The notes below the pieces were generated by a model. That model saw only the letters and a list, made by a program, of their open reading frames with translations, ran no database searches and was not told the origin of the DNA. The position numbers and the translations under genes are program-made. Positions 37,712 to 52,227 of a stretch of DNA of 64,000 bases are shown one piece after another. This DNA comes from Xylocopa sonorina (Eukaryota; Arthropoda; Insecta; Hymenoptera; Apidae): assembly GCF_050948175.1 (NCBI RefSeq), contig NW_027490112.1:806001-870000 (forward strand), written 5' to 3'. Position 1 is the stretch's first letter, and each line of letters starts with the position of its first letter.

Positions 37712-40097
37712 CAAATGAATGTAAATGCGACACTTCCTTGCAAGGAAATAGCTTTCTGCACATGTCTAGGTATCGTAGCAATAGTGTTCTAATGCTTCTT
37801 AAAACGCGATATCGCATCTCATTTCTATGTTTCATGGTAAGATGTAATATGATTTGCGATGTGTTATGTAGTCCTCGTCTACACTTCAAATGAATGTAAA
37901 TGCGACACTTCCTTGCAAGGAAATAGCGTTTGCAGATGTCTACGTATCGTAGCAATAGAGTTCTTATGATTCTTAAAACGCGATATCGCATCTCATTTCT
38001 ATGTTTCATGGTAAGATATAATATTCATTGCGAAGTGTTATCCTTTCCTCGTCTACGATTCAAATGAATGTAAATGCGACACTTCCTTGCAAGGAAATAG
38101 CGTTTGCAGATGTCTACGTATCGTAGCAATAGAGTTCTTATGATTCTTAAAACGCGATATCGCATCTCATTTCTATGTTTCATGATAAGATATGATATTC
38201 ATTGCGAAGTGTTATGCATTGCTCGTCTACGATACAAATGAATGTTAATGCGACACTTCCTTGCAAGGAAATTGCGTTTGCAGATTTCTACGTTTCGTAG
38301 CAATAGAGTTCTTATGATTCTTAAAACGCGATATCGCATCTCATTTCTATGTTTCATGGTAAGATGTAATATGATTTGCGAAGTGTTATGTAGTCCTCGT
38401 CTACACTTCAAATGAATGTAAATGCGACACTTCGTTGCTAGGAAATAGCGTTTGCAGATGTCTACGTATCGAAGCAATAGAGTTCAAATGCTTCTTAAAA
38501 CAAGATATCGCATCTCATTTCTATGTTTCATGATAAGATGTAATATTCATTGCGAAGTGTTATGTATTCCTCGCCTACACTTCAAATGAATGTAAATGCG
38601 ACACTTACTTGCTAGGAAATAGCGTTTGCAGATGTCTACGTATCGAAGCAATAGAGTTCAAATGCTTCTTAAAAAAGAGATATTGCATCTCTTATCTATG
38701 TTTCATGGTAAGATATAATATGATTTGCGAAGTGTCATGTATTCCTCGTCTACACTTCAAATGAATGTAAATGCGACACTTCTTCGCTAGGAAATAGCGT
38801 CCGCAAATGTCTACCTATCGTAGCAATAGAGTTCTAATGCTTCTTAAAACGCGATATCGCATCTCATTTCTATGTTTCATGGTAAGATATAATATGATTT
38901 GCGAAGTGTCATGTATTCCTCGTCTACACTTCAAATGAATGTAAATGCGACACTTCCTTGCAAGGAAATAGCGTCTGCAGATGTCTAGGTATCGTAGCAT
39001 TAGAGTTCTTATGATTCTTAAAACGCGATATCGCAACTCATTTCCATGTTTCATGGTAAGATATAATATGATTTGCGAAGTGTTATGTATTCCTCGTCTA
39101 CACTGCAAACGAATGTAAATGCGACACTTCCTTGCAAGGAAATAGCGTTTGCAAATTTCTACCTATCGTACCAATAGTGTTCTAATGCTTCTTAAAACGC
39201 GATATCGAATCTCATTTCTATGTTTCGTGGTAAGATATAATATGATGTGCGAAGTGTTATGTATTCCTCGTCTGTACTTCAAATGAATGTAAATGCGACA
39301 CTTCCTTGCAAGGAAATAGCGTTTGCAGATGTCTACGTATCGATGCAATAGAGTTCAAATGCTTCTTAAAACAAGATATCGCATCTCATTTCTATGTTTC
39401 ATGATAAGATGTAATATTCATTGCGAAGTGTTATGTAGTCCTCGTCAACACTTCAAATGAATGTAAATGCGACACTTCGTTGCTAGGAAATAGCGTTTGC
39501 AGATGTCTACGTATCGAAGCAATAGAGTTCAAATGCTTCTTTAAAAGAGATATTGCATCTCTTATCTATGTTTCATGATAAGATATAATATTCTATGCGA
39601 AGTGTTATGTATTCCTCGTCTACACTTCAAATGAATGTAAATGCGACACTTCCTTGCAAGGAAATAGCGTTTGCAAATGTCTACATATCGTAGCAATGGT
39701 GTTCTAATGCTTCTTAAAACGCGATATCGCATCTCATTTCTATGTTTCATGGTAAGATATAATATGATTGGCGAAGTGTTATGTATTCCTCGTCTATGAT
39801 TCAAATGAATGTAAATGCGACACTCCCTTGCAAGGAAATAGCATTTGCAGGTGTCTGCGTATCGTAGCAATAGAGTTCAAATGCTTCTTAAAACGAGATA
39901 TTGCATCTCATATCTATGTTTCATGGTAAGATATAATATTCATTGCGAAGTGTTATGCATTCCTCGTCTACGATTCAAATGAATGTAAATGCGACACTTC
40001 CTTGCAAGGAAATAGCGTTTGCAGATGTCTGCGTATCGTAGCAATAGAATTCTTATGATTCTTAAATCGCGATATTGCATCTCATTTCTATGTTTCA

Positions 40098-40587
40098 TGG
40101 TACGATTCGAATGAATGTAAATGCGACACTTCCTTGCAAGGAAATAGCGTCTGCAGATGTCTAGGTATCGTAGCAATAGTGTTCTAATGCTTCTTAAAAC
40201 GCGATATCGCATCTCATTTCTATGTTTCATGGTAAGATATAATATGATTTGCGAAGTGTAATATATTCCTCGTCTACACTTCAAATGAATGTAAATGCGA
40301 CACTTCCTTGCTAGGAAATAGCGTCTGCAGATGTCTAGGTATCGTAGCAATAGAGTTCTAATGCTTCTTAGAACGCGATATCGCATCTCATTTCTATGTT
40401 TCATGGTAAGATATAATATTCATTGCGAAGTGTTATCCTTTCCTCGTCTACGATTCAAATGAATGTAAATGCGTCACTTCCTTGCAAGGAAATAGCGTTT
40501 GCAGATGTCTGCGTATCGTAGCAATAGAATTCTTATAATTCTTAAATCGCGATATTGCATCTCATTTCTATGTTTCATGGTACGATT
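40098..40587. repeat. Short-monomer pair cassette 3
   Basis: Short sites at 40,098 and 40,578. This pair has 'aatgcgtcacttcc' and 'cttataattcttaaatcgcg' between the sites and 'taatgctgcttaaaac' after them. Cassettes 5 and 8 share 'cttataattc' and 'taatgctgcttaaaac', which defines one cassette haplotype. Confidence 0.95.
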
Positions 40588-40729
40588 CAAATGAATGTAA
40601 ATGCGACACTTCCTTGCAAGGAAATAGCGTCTGCAGATGTCTAGGTATCGTAGCAATAGTGTTCTAATGCTGCTTAAAACGCGATATCGCATCTCATTTC
40701 TATGTTTCATGGTAAGATATAATATTCAT

Positions 40730-43700
40730 TGCGAAGTGTTATGCATTGCTCGTCTACGATACAAATGAATGTTAATGCGACACTTCCTTGCAAGGAAATT
40801 GCGTTTGCAGATTTCTACGTTTCGAAGCAATAGAGTTCTTATGATTCTTAAAACGCGATATCGCATCTCATTTCTATGTTTCATGGTAAGATATAATATT
40901 CATTGCCAAGTGTTATGCATTCCTCGTCTACACTTCAAATGGATGTAAATGCGACACTCCCTTGCAAGGAAATAGCGTTCGCAGATGTCTACGTATCGTA
41001 GCAATAGAGTTCAAATGCTTCTTAAAACGAGATATTGCATCTCATATCTATGTTTCATGATAAGATATAATATTCATTGCGAAGTGATATGCATTCCTCG
41101 TCTACGATTCAAATGAATGTAAATGCGACACTTCCTTGCAAGGAAATAGCGTTTGCAGATGTCTGCGTATCGTAGCAATAGAGTTCTTATGATTCTTAAA
41201 ACGCGATATCGCATCTCATTTCTATGTTTCATGATAAGATATAATATTCGTTGCGAAGTGTTATGCATTCCTCGTCTACGATCCAAATGAATGTAAGTGC
41301 GACACTTCCTTGCAAGGAAATAGCGTTTGCAGATGTCTGCGTATCGTAGCAATAGAGTTCTTATGATTCTTAAAACGCGATATCGCATCTCATTTCTATG
41401 TTTCATGGTAAGATATAATATGATTTGCGAAGTGTCATGTATTCCTCGTCTACACCTCAAATGAATGCAAATGCGACACTTCCTCGCTAGGAAATAGCGT
41501 CCGCAAATGTCTACCTATCGTAACAATAGAGTTCTAATGCTTCTTAAAACGCGATATCGCATCTCATTTCTATGTTTCATGGTAAGATATAATATGATTT
41601 GCGAAGTGTCATGTATTCCTCGTCTACACTTCAAATGAATGTAAATGCGACACTTCTTCGCTAGGAAATAGCGTCCGCAAATGTCTACCTATCGTAGCAA
41701 TAGAGTTCTAATGCTTCTTAAAACGCGATATCGCATCTCATTTCTATGTTTCATGGTAAGATATAATATGATTTGCGAAGTGTCATGTATTCCTCGTCTA
41801 CACTTCAAATGAATGTAAATGCGACACTTCCTTGCAAGGAAATAGCGTCTGCAGATGTCTAGGTATCGTAGCATTAGAGTTATTATGATTCTTAAAACGC
41901 GATATCGCAACTCATTTCCATGTTTCATGGTAAGATATAATATGATTTGCGAAGTGTTATGTATTCCTCGTCTACACTGCAAACGAATGTAAATGCGACA
42001 CTTCCTTGCAAGGAAATAGCGTTTGCAAATTTCTACCTATCGTACCAATAGTGTTCTAATGCTTCTTAAAACGCGATATCGAATCTCATTTCTATGTTTC
42101 ATGGTAAGATATAATATGATGTGCGAAGTGTTATGTATTCCTCGTCAGTACTTCAAATGAATGTAAATGCGACACTTCCTTGCAAGGAAATAGCGTTTGC
42201 AGATGTCTACGTATCGAAGCAATAGAGTTCAAATGCTTCTTAAAACAAGATATCGCATCTCATTTCTATGTTTCATGATAAGATGTAATATTCATTGCGA
42301 AGTGTTATGTAGTCCTCGTCAACACTTCAAATGAATGTAAATGCGACACTTCGTTGCTAGGAAATAGCGTTTGCAGATGTCTACGTATCGAAGCAATCGA
42401 GTTCAAATGCTTCTTTAAAAGAAATATTGCATCTCTTATCTATGTTTCATGATAAGATATAATATTCTATGCGAAGTGTTATGCATTCCTCGTCTACGAT
42501 TCAAATGAATGTAAATGCGACACTTCCTTGCAAGGAAATAGCGTTTGCAGATGTCTACGTATCGTAGCAATAGATTTCTAATGCTTCTTAAAACGCGATA
42601 TCGCAGCTCATTTCTATGTTTAATGGTAAGATATAATATGATTTGCGAAGTGTCATGTATTCCACGTCTACACTTCAAATGAACGTAAATGCGACACTGC
42701 CTTGCAAGGAAATAGCGTTTGCAGATGTCTACGTATCGTAGCAATAGATTTCTAATTCTTCTTAAAACGCGATATCGCATCTCATTTCTATATTTCATGG
42801 TAAGATATAATATGATTTGCGAAGTGTTATGTATTCCTCGTCTACACTTCAAATGAATGTAAATGCTACACTTCCTTGCAAGGAAATAGCGTTTGCAAAT
42901 GTCTACATATCGTAGCAATGGTGTTCTAATGCTTCTTAAAACGCGATATCGCATCTCATTTCTATGTTTCATGGTAAGATATAATATGATTGGCGAAGTG
43001 TTATGTATTCCTCGTCTATGATTCAAATGAATGTAAATGCGACACTCCCTTGCAAGGAAATAGCATTTGCAGGTGTCTGCGTATCGTAGCAATAGAGTTC
43101 AAATGCTTCTTAAAACGAGATATTGCATCTCATATCTATGTTTCATGGTAAGATATAATATTCATTGCGAAGTGTTATGCATTCCTCGTCTACGATTCAA
43201 ATGAATGTAAATGCGACACTTCCTTGCAAGGAAATAGCGTTTGCAGATGTCTGCGTATCGTAGCAATAGAATTCTTATGATTCTTAAATCGCGATATTGC
43301 ATCTCATTTCTATGTTTCATGGTACGATTCGAATGAATGTAAATGCGACACTTCCTTGCAAGGAAATAGCGTCTGCAGATGTCTAGGTATCGTAGCAATA
43401 GTGTTCTAATGCTTCTTAAAACGCGATATCGCATCTCATTTCTATGTTTCATGGTAAGATATAATATGATTTGCGAAGTGTAATATATTCCTCGTCTACA
43501 CTTCAAATGAATGTAAATGCGACACTTCCTTGCTAGGAAATAGCGTCTGCAGATGTCTAGGTATCGTAGCAATAGAGTTCTAATGCTTCTTAGAACGCGA
43601 TATCGCATCTCATTTCTATGTTTCATGGTAAGATATAATATTCATTGCGAAGTGTTATCCTTTCCTCGTCTACGATTCAAATGAATGTAAATGCGACACT

Positions 43701-44217
43701 TCCTTGCAAGGAAATAGCGTTTGCAGATGTCTGCGTATCGTAGCAATAGAAATCTTATGATTCTTAAATCGCGATATTGCATCTCATTTCTATGTTTCAT
43801 GGTACGATTCAAATGAATGTAAATGCGACACTTCCTTGCAAGGAAATAGCTTTCTGCACATGTCTAGGTATCGTAGCAATAGTGTTCTAATGCTTCTTAA
43901 AACGCGATATCGCATCTCATTTCTATGTTTCATGGTAAGATATAATATTCATTGCGAAGTGTTATGCATTCCTCGTCTACACTTCAAATGAATGTAAATG
44001 CGACACTCCCTTGCAAGGAAATAGCGTTTGCAGATGTCTACGTATCGTAGCAATAGAGTTCAAATGCTTCTTAAAACGAGATATTGCATCTCATATCTAT
44101 GTTTCATGATAAGATATGATATTCATTGCGAAGTGTTATGCATTGCTCGTCTACGATACAAATGAATGTTAATGCGACACTTCCTTGCAAGGAAATTGCG
44201 TTTGCAGATTTCTACGT
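40730..44217. repeat. 3.5-kb segment duplicated 8,010 bp away (copy 1)
   Basis: Parallel to 48,740-52,227 throughout. The handful of differences seen are 41,456 ('acacctc'), 41,522 ('taacaatag'), 42,146 ('cgtcagtac'), 42,398 ('gcaatcgag'), 42,422 ('gaaatatt') and 'aaggaaattg' versus 'aagtaaattg' near 40,796. The right end is sharp: 'gatttctacgtatcgatgc' here becomes 'gatttctacgtttcgtagc' in the other copy. The segment contains cassette 4. Confidence 0.88.
43320..43809. repeat. Short-monomer pair cassette 4
   Basis: Short sites at 43,320 and 43,800, followed by the 2-bp insertion allele at 43,849. It carries a private 'tagaaatcttatg' (others 'tagaattcttatg') near 43,747, which destroys the GAATTC (EcoRI) site normally found here. 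Confidence 0.95.
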
Positions 44218-47063
44218 ATCGATGCAATAGAGTTCAAATGCTTCTTAAAACAAGATATCGCATCTCATTTCTATGTTTCATGATAAGATGTAATATTCAT
44301 TGCGAAGTGTTATGTAGTCCTCGTCAACACTTCAAATGAATGTAAATGCGACACTTCGTTGCTAGGAAATAGCGTTTGCAGATGTCTACGTATCGAAGCA
44401 ATAGAGTTCAAATGCTTCTTTAAAAGAGATATTGCATCTCTTATCTATGTTTCATGATAAGATATAATATTCTATGCGAAGTGTTATGCATTCCTCGTCT
44501 ACGATTCAAATGAATGTAAATGCGACACTTCCTTGCAAGGAAATAGCGTTTGCAGATGTCTACGTATCGTAGCAATAGAGTTCTTATATTCTTAGAACGC
44601 GATATCGCATCTCATTCCCATGTTTCATGGTAAGATATAATATGATTTGCGAAGTATCACGTATTCCTCGTCTACACTCCAAATGAATGTGAATGCGACA
44701 GTTCCTCGCTAGGAAATGGCGTTTGCAGATGTCTACGTATCGTAGCAATAGATTTCTAATGCTTCTTAAAACGCGATATCGCAGCTCATTTCTATGTTTA
44801 ATGGTAAGATATAATATGATTTGCGAAGTGTCATGTATTCCACGTCTGCACTTCAAATGAACGTAAATGCGACACTGCCTTGCAAGGAAATAGCATTTGC
44901 AGATGTCTACTTATCGTAGCAATAGATTTCTAATTCTTCTTAAAACGCGATATCGCATCTCATTTCTATATTTCATGGTAAGATATAATATGATTTGCGA
45001 AGTGTTATGTATTCCTCGCCTACACTTCAAATGAATGTAAATGCGACACTTACTTGCTAGGAAATAGCGTTTGCAGATGTCTACGTATCGAAGCAATAGA
45101 GTTCAAATGCTTCTTAAAAAAGAGATATTGCATCTCTTATCTATGTTTCATGGTAAGATATAATATGATTTGCGAAGTGTCATGTATTCCTCGTCTACAC
45201 TTCAAATGAATGTAAATGCGACACTTCTTCGCTAGGAAATAGCGTCCGCAAATGTCTACCTATCGTAGCAATAGAGTTCTAATGCTTCTTAAAACGCGAT
45301 ATCGCATCTCATTTCTATGTTTCATGGTAAGATATAATATGATTTGCGAAGTGTCATGTATTCCTCGTCTACACTTCAAATGAATGTAAATGCGACACTT
45401 CCTTGCAAGGAAATAGCGTCTGCAGATGTCTAGGTATCGTAGCATTAGAGTTCTTATGATTCTTAAAACGCGATATCGCAACTCATTTCCATGTTTCATG
45501 GTAAGATATAATATGATTTGCGAAGTGTTATGTATTCCTCGTCTACACTGCAAACGAATGTAAATGCGACACTTCCTTGCAAGGAAATAGCGTTTGCAAA
45601 TTTCTACCTATCGTACCAATAGTGTTCTAATGCTTCTTAAAACGCGATATCGAATCTCATTTCTATGTTTCATGGTAAGATATAATATGATGTGCGAAGT
45701 GTTATGTATTCCTCGTCTGTACTTCAAATGAATGTAAATGCGACACTTCCTTGCAAGGAAATAGCGTTTGCAGATGTCTACGTATCGATGCAATAGAGTT
45801 CAAATGCTTCTTAAAACAAGATATCGCATCTCATTTCTATGTTTCATGATAAGATGTAATATTCATTGCGAAGTGTTATGTAGTCCTCGTCAACACTTCA
45901 AATGAATGTAAATGCGACACTTCGTTGCTAGGAAATAGCGTTTGCAGATGTCTACGTATCGAAGCAATAGAGTTCAAATGCTTCTTTAAAAGAGATATTG
46001 CATCTCTTATCTATGTTTCATGATAAGATATAATATTCTATGCGAAGTGTTATGCATTCCTCGTCTACGATTCAAATGAATGTAAATGCGACACTTCCTT
46101 GCAAGGAAATAGCGTTTGCAGATGTCTACGTATCGTAGCAATAGAGTTCTTATATTCTTAGAACGCGATATCGCATCTCATTCCCATGTTTCATGGTAAG
46201 ATATAATATGATTTGCGAAGTATCACGTATTCCTCGTCTACACTTCAAATGAATGTGAATGCGACAGTTCCTCGCTAGGAAATGGCGTTTGCAGATGTCT
46301 ACGTATCGTAGCAATAGATTTCTAATGCTTCTTAAAACGCGATATCGCAGCTCATTTCTATGTTTAATGGTAAGATATAATATGATTTGCGAAGTGTCAT
46401 GTATTCCACGTCTGCACTTCAAATGAACGTAAATGCGACACTGCCTTGCAAGGAAATAGCGTTTGCAGATGTCTACGTATCGTAGCAATAGATTTCTAAT
46501 TCTTCTTAAAACGCGATATCGCATCTCATTTCTATATTTCATGGTAAGATATAATATGATTTGCGAAGTGTTATGTATTCCTCGTCTACACTTCAAATGA
46601 ATGTAAATGCGACACTTCCTTGCAAGGAAATAGCGTTTGCAAATGACTACATATCGTAGCAATGGTGTTCTAATGCTTCTTAAAACGCGATATCGCATCT
46701 CATTTCTATGTTTCATGGTAAGATATAATATGATTGGCGAAGTGTTATGTATTCCTCGTCTATGATTCAAATGAATGTAAATGCGACACTCCCTTGCAAG
46801 GAAATAGCATTTGCAGGTGTCTGCGTATCGTAGCAATAGAGTTCAAATGCTTCTTAAAACGAGATATTGCATCTCATATCTATGTTTCATGGTAAGATAT
46901 AATATTCATTGCGAAGTGTTATGCATTCCTCGTCTACGATTCAAATGAATGTAAATGCGACACTTCCTTGCAAGGAAATAGCGTTTGCAGATGTCTGCGT
47001 ATCGTAGCAATAGAATTCTTATGATTCTTAAATCGCGATATTGCATCTCATTTCTATGTTTCA

Positions 47064-47553
47064 TGGTACGATTCGAATGAATGTAAATGCGACACTTCCT
47101 TGCAAGGAAATAGCGTCTGCAGATGTCTAGGTATCGTAGCAATAGTGTTCTAATGCTTCTTAAAACGCGATATCGCATCTCATTTCTATGTTTCATGGTA
47201 AGATATAATATGATTTGCGAAGTGTAATATATTCCTCGTCTACACTTCAAATGAATGTAAATGCGACACTTCCTTGCTAGGAAATAGCGTCTGCAGATGT
47301 CTAGGTATCGTAGCAATAGAGTTCTAATGCTTCTTAGAACGCGATATCGCATCTCATTTCTATGTTTCATGGTAAGATATAATATTCATTGCGAAGTGTT
47401 ATCCTTTCCTCGTCTACGATTCAAATGAATGTAAATGCGTCACTTCCTTGCAAGGAAATAGCGTTTGCAGATGTCTGCGTATCGTAGCAATAGAATTCTT
47501 ATAATTCTTAAATCGCGATATTGCATCTCATTTCTATGTTTCATGGTACGATT
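47064..47553. repeat. Short-monomer pair cassette 5
   Basis: Short sites at 47,064 and 47,544, of the 'cttataattc' / 'taatgctgc' haplotype. It lies 6,966 bp from cassette 3 and matches it closely. The monomer after it has 'gtaccaataatg' near 47,618. Confidence 0.95.
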
Positions 47554-47639
47554 CAAATGAATGTAAATGCGACACTTCCTTGCAAGGAAATAGCGTCTGC
47601 AGATGTCTAGGTATCGTACCAATAATGTTCTAATGCTGC

Positions 47640-48509
47640 TTAAAACGCGATATCGCATCTCATTTCTATGTTTCATGGTAAGATATAATATTCATTGCGA
47701 AGTGTTATGCATTCCTCGTCTATTCTTCAAATGAATGTAAATGCGACACTCCCTTGCAAGGAAATAGCGTTTGCAGATGTCTACGTATCGTAGCAATAGA
47801 GTTCAAATGCTTCTTAAAACGAGATATTGCATCTCATATCTATGTTTCATGATAAGATATGATATTCATTGCGAAGTGTTATGCATTGCTCGTCTACGAT
47901 ACAAATGAATGTTAATGCGACACTTCCTTGCAAGTAAATTGCGTTTGCAGATTTCTACGTTTCGAAGCAATAGAGTTCTTATGATTCTTAAAACGCGATA
48001 TCGCATCTCATTTCTATGTTTCATGGTAAGATATAATATTCATTGCCAAGTGTTATGCATTCCTCGTCTACACTTCAAATGGATGTAAATGCGACACTCC
48101 CTTGCAAGGAAATAGCGTTCGCAGATGTCTACGTATCGTAGCAATAGAGTTCAAATGCTTCTTAAAACGAGATATTGCATCTCATATCTATGTTTCATGA
48201 TAAGATATAATATTCATTGCGAAGTGATATGCATTCCTCGTCTACGATTCAAATGAATGTAAATGCGACACTTCCTTGCAAGGAAATAGCGTTTGCAGAT
48301 GTCTGCGTATCGTAGCAATAGAGTTCTTATGATTCTTAAAACGCGATATCGCATCTCATTTCTATGTTTCATGATAAGATATAATATTCGTTGCGAAGTG
48401 TTATGCATTCCTCGTCTACGATCCAAATGAATGTAAGTGCGACACTTCCTTGCAAGGAAATAGCGTTTGCAGATGTCTGCGTATCGTAGCAATAGAGTTC
48501 TTATGATTC
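47640..48509. repeat. 870-bp tandem duplication, copy 1 (5 monomers)
   Basis: Five monomers marked by 'cgtctattcttcaaatg' (47,719), 'aagtaaattgcg' (47,932), 'gccaagtgttatg' and 'gcgttcgcagatg'. The copy ends where 'gttcttatgattcttaaaac' meets the start of the next copy. The exact edge is ambiguous within about 50 bp of shared sequence. Confidence 0.9.
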
Positions 48510-49379
48510 TTAAAACGCGATATCGCATCTCATTTCTATGTTTCATGGTAAGATATAATATTCATTGCGAAGTGTTATGCATTCCTCGTCTATTCTTCAA
48601 ATGAATGTAAATGCGACACTCCCTTGCAAGGAAATAGCGTTTGCAGATGTCTACGTATCGTAGCAATAGAGTTCAAATGCTTCTTAAAACGAGATATTGC
48701 ATCTCATATCTATGTTTCATGATAAGATATGATATTCATTGCGAAGTGTTATGCATTGCTCGTCTACGATACAAATGAATGTTAATGCGACACTTCCTTG
48801 CAAGTAAATTGCGTTTGCAGATTTCTACGTTTCGAAGCAATAGAGTTCTTATGATTCTTAAAACGCGATATCGCATCTCATTTCTATGTTTCATGGTAAG
48901 ATATAATATTCATTGCCAAGTGTTATGCATTCCTCGTCTACACTTCAAATGGATGTAAATGCGACACTCCCTTGCAAGGAAATAGCGTTCGCAGATGTCT
49001 ACGTATCGTAGCAATAGAGTTCAAATGCTTCTTAAAACGAGATATTGCATCTCATATCTATGTTTCATGATAAGATATAATATTCATTGCGAAGTGATAT
49101 GCATTCCTCGTCTACGATTCAAATGAATGTAAATGCGACACTTCCTTGCAAGGAAATAGCGTTTGCAGATGTCTGCGTATCGTAGCAATAGAGTTCTTAT
49201 GATTCTTAAAACGCGATATCGCATCTCATTTCTATGTTTCATGATAAGATATAATATTCGTTGCGAAGTGTTATGCATTCCTCGTCTACGATCCAAATGA
49301 ATGTAAGTGCGACACTTCCTTGCAAGGAAATAGCGTTTGCAGATGTCTGCGTATCGTAGCAATAGAGTTCTTATGATTC
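48510..49379. repeat. 870-bp tandem duplication, copy 2
   Basis: All private marks of copy 1 reappear 870 bp later (48,589 and 48,802), including the rare 'aagtaaattgcg'. I noticed no difference between the two. The copies separate at about 49,431, where 'atgatttgcg' replaces 'attcattgcg'. An exact five-monomer slip-type or unequal-exchange product. Confidence 0.9.
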
Positions 49380-52227
49380 TTAAAACGCGATATCGCATCT
49401 CATTTCTATGTTTCATGGTAAGATATAATATGATTTGCGAAGTGTCATGTATTCCTCGTCTACACTTCAAATGAATGCAAATGCGACACTTCCTCGCTAG
49501 GAAATAGCGTCCGCAAATGTCTACCTATCGTAGCAATAGAGTTCTAATGCTTCTTAAAACGCGATATCGCATCTCATTTCTATGTTTCATGGTAAGATAT
49601 AATATGATTTGCGAAGTGTCATGTATTCCTCGTCTACACTTCAAATGAATGTAAATGCGACACTTCTTCGCTAGGAAATAGCGTCCGCAAATGTCTACCT
49701 ATCGTAGCAATAGAGTTCTAATGCTTCTTAAAACGCGATATCGCATCTCATTTCTATGTTTCATGGTAAGATATAATATGATTTGCGAAGTGTCATGTAT
49801 TCCTCGTCTACACTTCAAATGAATGTAAATGCGACACTTCCTTGCAAGGAAATAGCGTCTGCAGATGTCTAGGTATCGTAGCATTAGAGTTATTATGATT
49901 CTTAAAACGCGATATCGCAACTCATTTCCATGTTTCATGGTAAGATATAATATGATTTGCGAAGTGTTATGTATTCCTCGTCTACACTGCAAACGAATGT
50001 AAATGCGACACTTCCTTGCAAGGAAATAGCGTTTGCAAATTTCTACCTATCGTACCAATAGTGTTCTAATGCTTCTTAAAACGCGATATCGAATCTCATT
50101 TCTATGTTTCATGGTAAGATATAATATGATGTGCGAAGTGTTATGTATTCCTCGTCTGTACTTCAAATGAATGTAAATGCGACACTTCCTTGCAAGGAAA
50201 TAGCGTTTGCAGATGTCTACGTATCGAAGCAATAGAGTTCAAATGCTTCTTAAAACAAGATATCGCATCTCATTTCTATGTTTCATGATAAGATGTAATA
50301 TTCATTGCGAAGTGTTATGTAGTCCTCGTCAACACTTCAAATGAATGTAAATGCGACACTTCGTTGCTAGGAAATAGCGTTTGCAGATGTCTACGTATCG
50401 AAGCAATAGAGTTCAAATGCTTCTTTAAAAGAGATATTGCATCTCTTATCTATGTTTCATGATAAGATATAATATTCTATGCGAAGTGTTATGCATTCCT
50501 CGTCTACGATTCAAATGAATGTAAATGCGACACTTCCTTGCAAGGAAATAGCGTTTGCAGATGTCTACGTATCGTAGCAATAGATTTCTAATGCTTCTTA
50601 AAACGCGATATCGCAGCTCATTTCTATGTTTAATGGTAAGATATAATATGATTTGCGAAGTGTCATGTATTCCACGTCTACACTTCAAATGAACGTAAAT
50701 GCGACACTGCCTTGCAAGGAAATAGCGTTTGCAGATGTCTACGTATCGTAGCAATAGATTTCTAATTCTTCTTAAAACGCGATATCGCATCTCATTTCTA
50801 TATTTCATGGTAAGATATAATATGATTTGCGAAGTGTTATGTATTCCTCGTCTACACTTCAAATGAATGTAAATGCTACACTTCCTTGCAAGGAAATAGC
50901 GTTTGCAAATGTCTACATATCGTAGCAATGGTGTTCTAATGCTTCTTAAAACGCGATATCGCATCTCATTTCTATGTTTCATGGTAAGATATAATATGAT
51001 TGGCGAAGTGTTATGTATTCCTCGTCTATGATTCAAATGAATGTAAATGCGACACTCCCTTGCAAGGAAATAGCATTTGCAGGTGTCTGCGTATCGTAGC
51101 AATAGAGTTCAAATGCTTCTTAAAACGAGATATTGCATCTCATATCTATGTTTCATGGTAAGATATAATATTCATTGCGAAGTGTTATGCATTCCTCGTC
51201 TACGATTCAAATGAATGTAAATGCGACACTTCCTTGCAAGGAAATAGCGTTTGCAGATGTCTGCGTATCGTAGCAATAGAATTCTTATGATTCTTAAATC
51301 GCGATATTGCATCTCATTTCTATGTTTCATGGTACGATTCGAATGAATGTAAATGCGACACTTCCTTGCAAGGAAATAGCGTCTGCAGATGTCTAGGTAT
51401 CGTAGCAATAGTGTTCTAATGCTTCTTAAAACGCGATATCGCATCTCATTTCTATGTTTCATGGTAAGATATAATATGATTTGCGAAGTGTAATATATTC
51501 CTCGTCTACACTTCAAATGAATGTAAATGCGACACTTCCTTGCTAGGAAATAGCGTCTGCAGATGTCTAGGTATCGTAGCAATAGAGTTCTAATGCTTCT
51601 TAGAACGCGATATCGCATCTCATTTCTATGTTTCATGGTAAGATATAATATTCATTGCGAAGTGTTATCCTTTCCTCGTCTACGATTCAAATGAATGTAA
51701 ATGCGACACTTCCTTGCAAGGAAATAGCGTTTGCAGATGTCTGCGTATCGTAGCAATAGAATTCTTATGATTCTTAAATCGCGATATTGCATCTCATTTC
51801 TATGTTTCATGGTACGATTCAAATGAATGTAAATGCGACACTTCCTTGCAAGGAAATAGCTTTCTGCACATGTCTAGGTATCGTAGCAATAGTGTTCTAA
51901 TGCTTCTTAAAACGCGATATCGCATCTCATTTCTATGTTTCATGGTAAGATATAATATTCATTGCGAAGTGTTATGCATTCCTCGTCTACACTTCAAATG
52001 AATGTAAATGCGACACTCCCTTGCAAGGAAATAGCGTTTGCAGATGTCTACGTATCGTAGCAATAGAGTTCAAATGCTTCTTAAAACGAGATATTGCATC
52101 TCATATCTATGTTTCATGATAAGATATGATATTCATTGCGAAGTGTTATGCATTGCTCGTCTACGATACAAATGAATGTTAATGCGACACTTCCTTGCAA
52201 GGAAATTGCGTTTGCAGATTTCTACGT
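48740..52227. repeat. 3.5-kb segment duplicated 8,010 bp away (copy 2)
   Basis: Second copy of 40,730-44,217, containing cassette 6. Its left end lies inside the 870-bp tandem duplication that ends near 49,379. The segment from about 50,446 onward has a third copy from 56,800 (offset 6,354). The same DNA has therefore been copied at least twice, with different end points. Confidence 0.88.
51330..51819. repeat. Short-monomer pair cassette 6
   Basis: Short sites at 51,330 and 51,810, with the 2-bp insertion allele at 51,859. It lies inside the 3.5-kb segment duplicated from around cassette 4 (offset 8,010), but has the usual EcoRI site, so the loss in cassette 4 is later than the duplication or was repaired here. 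Confidence 0.95.
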
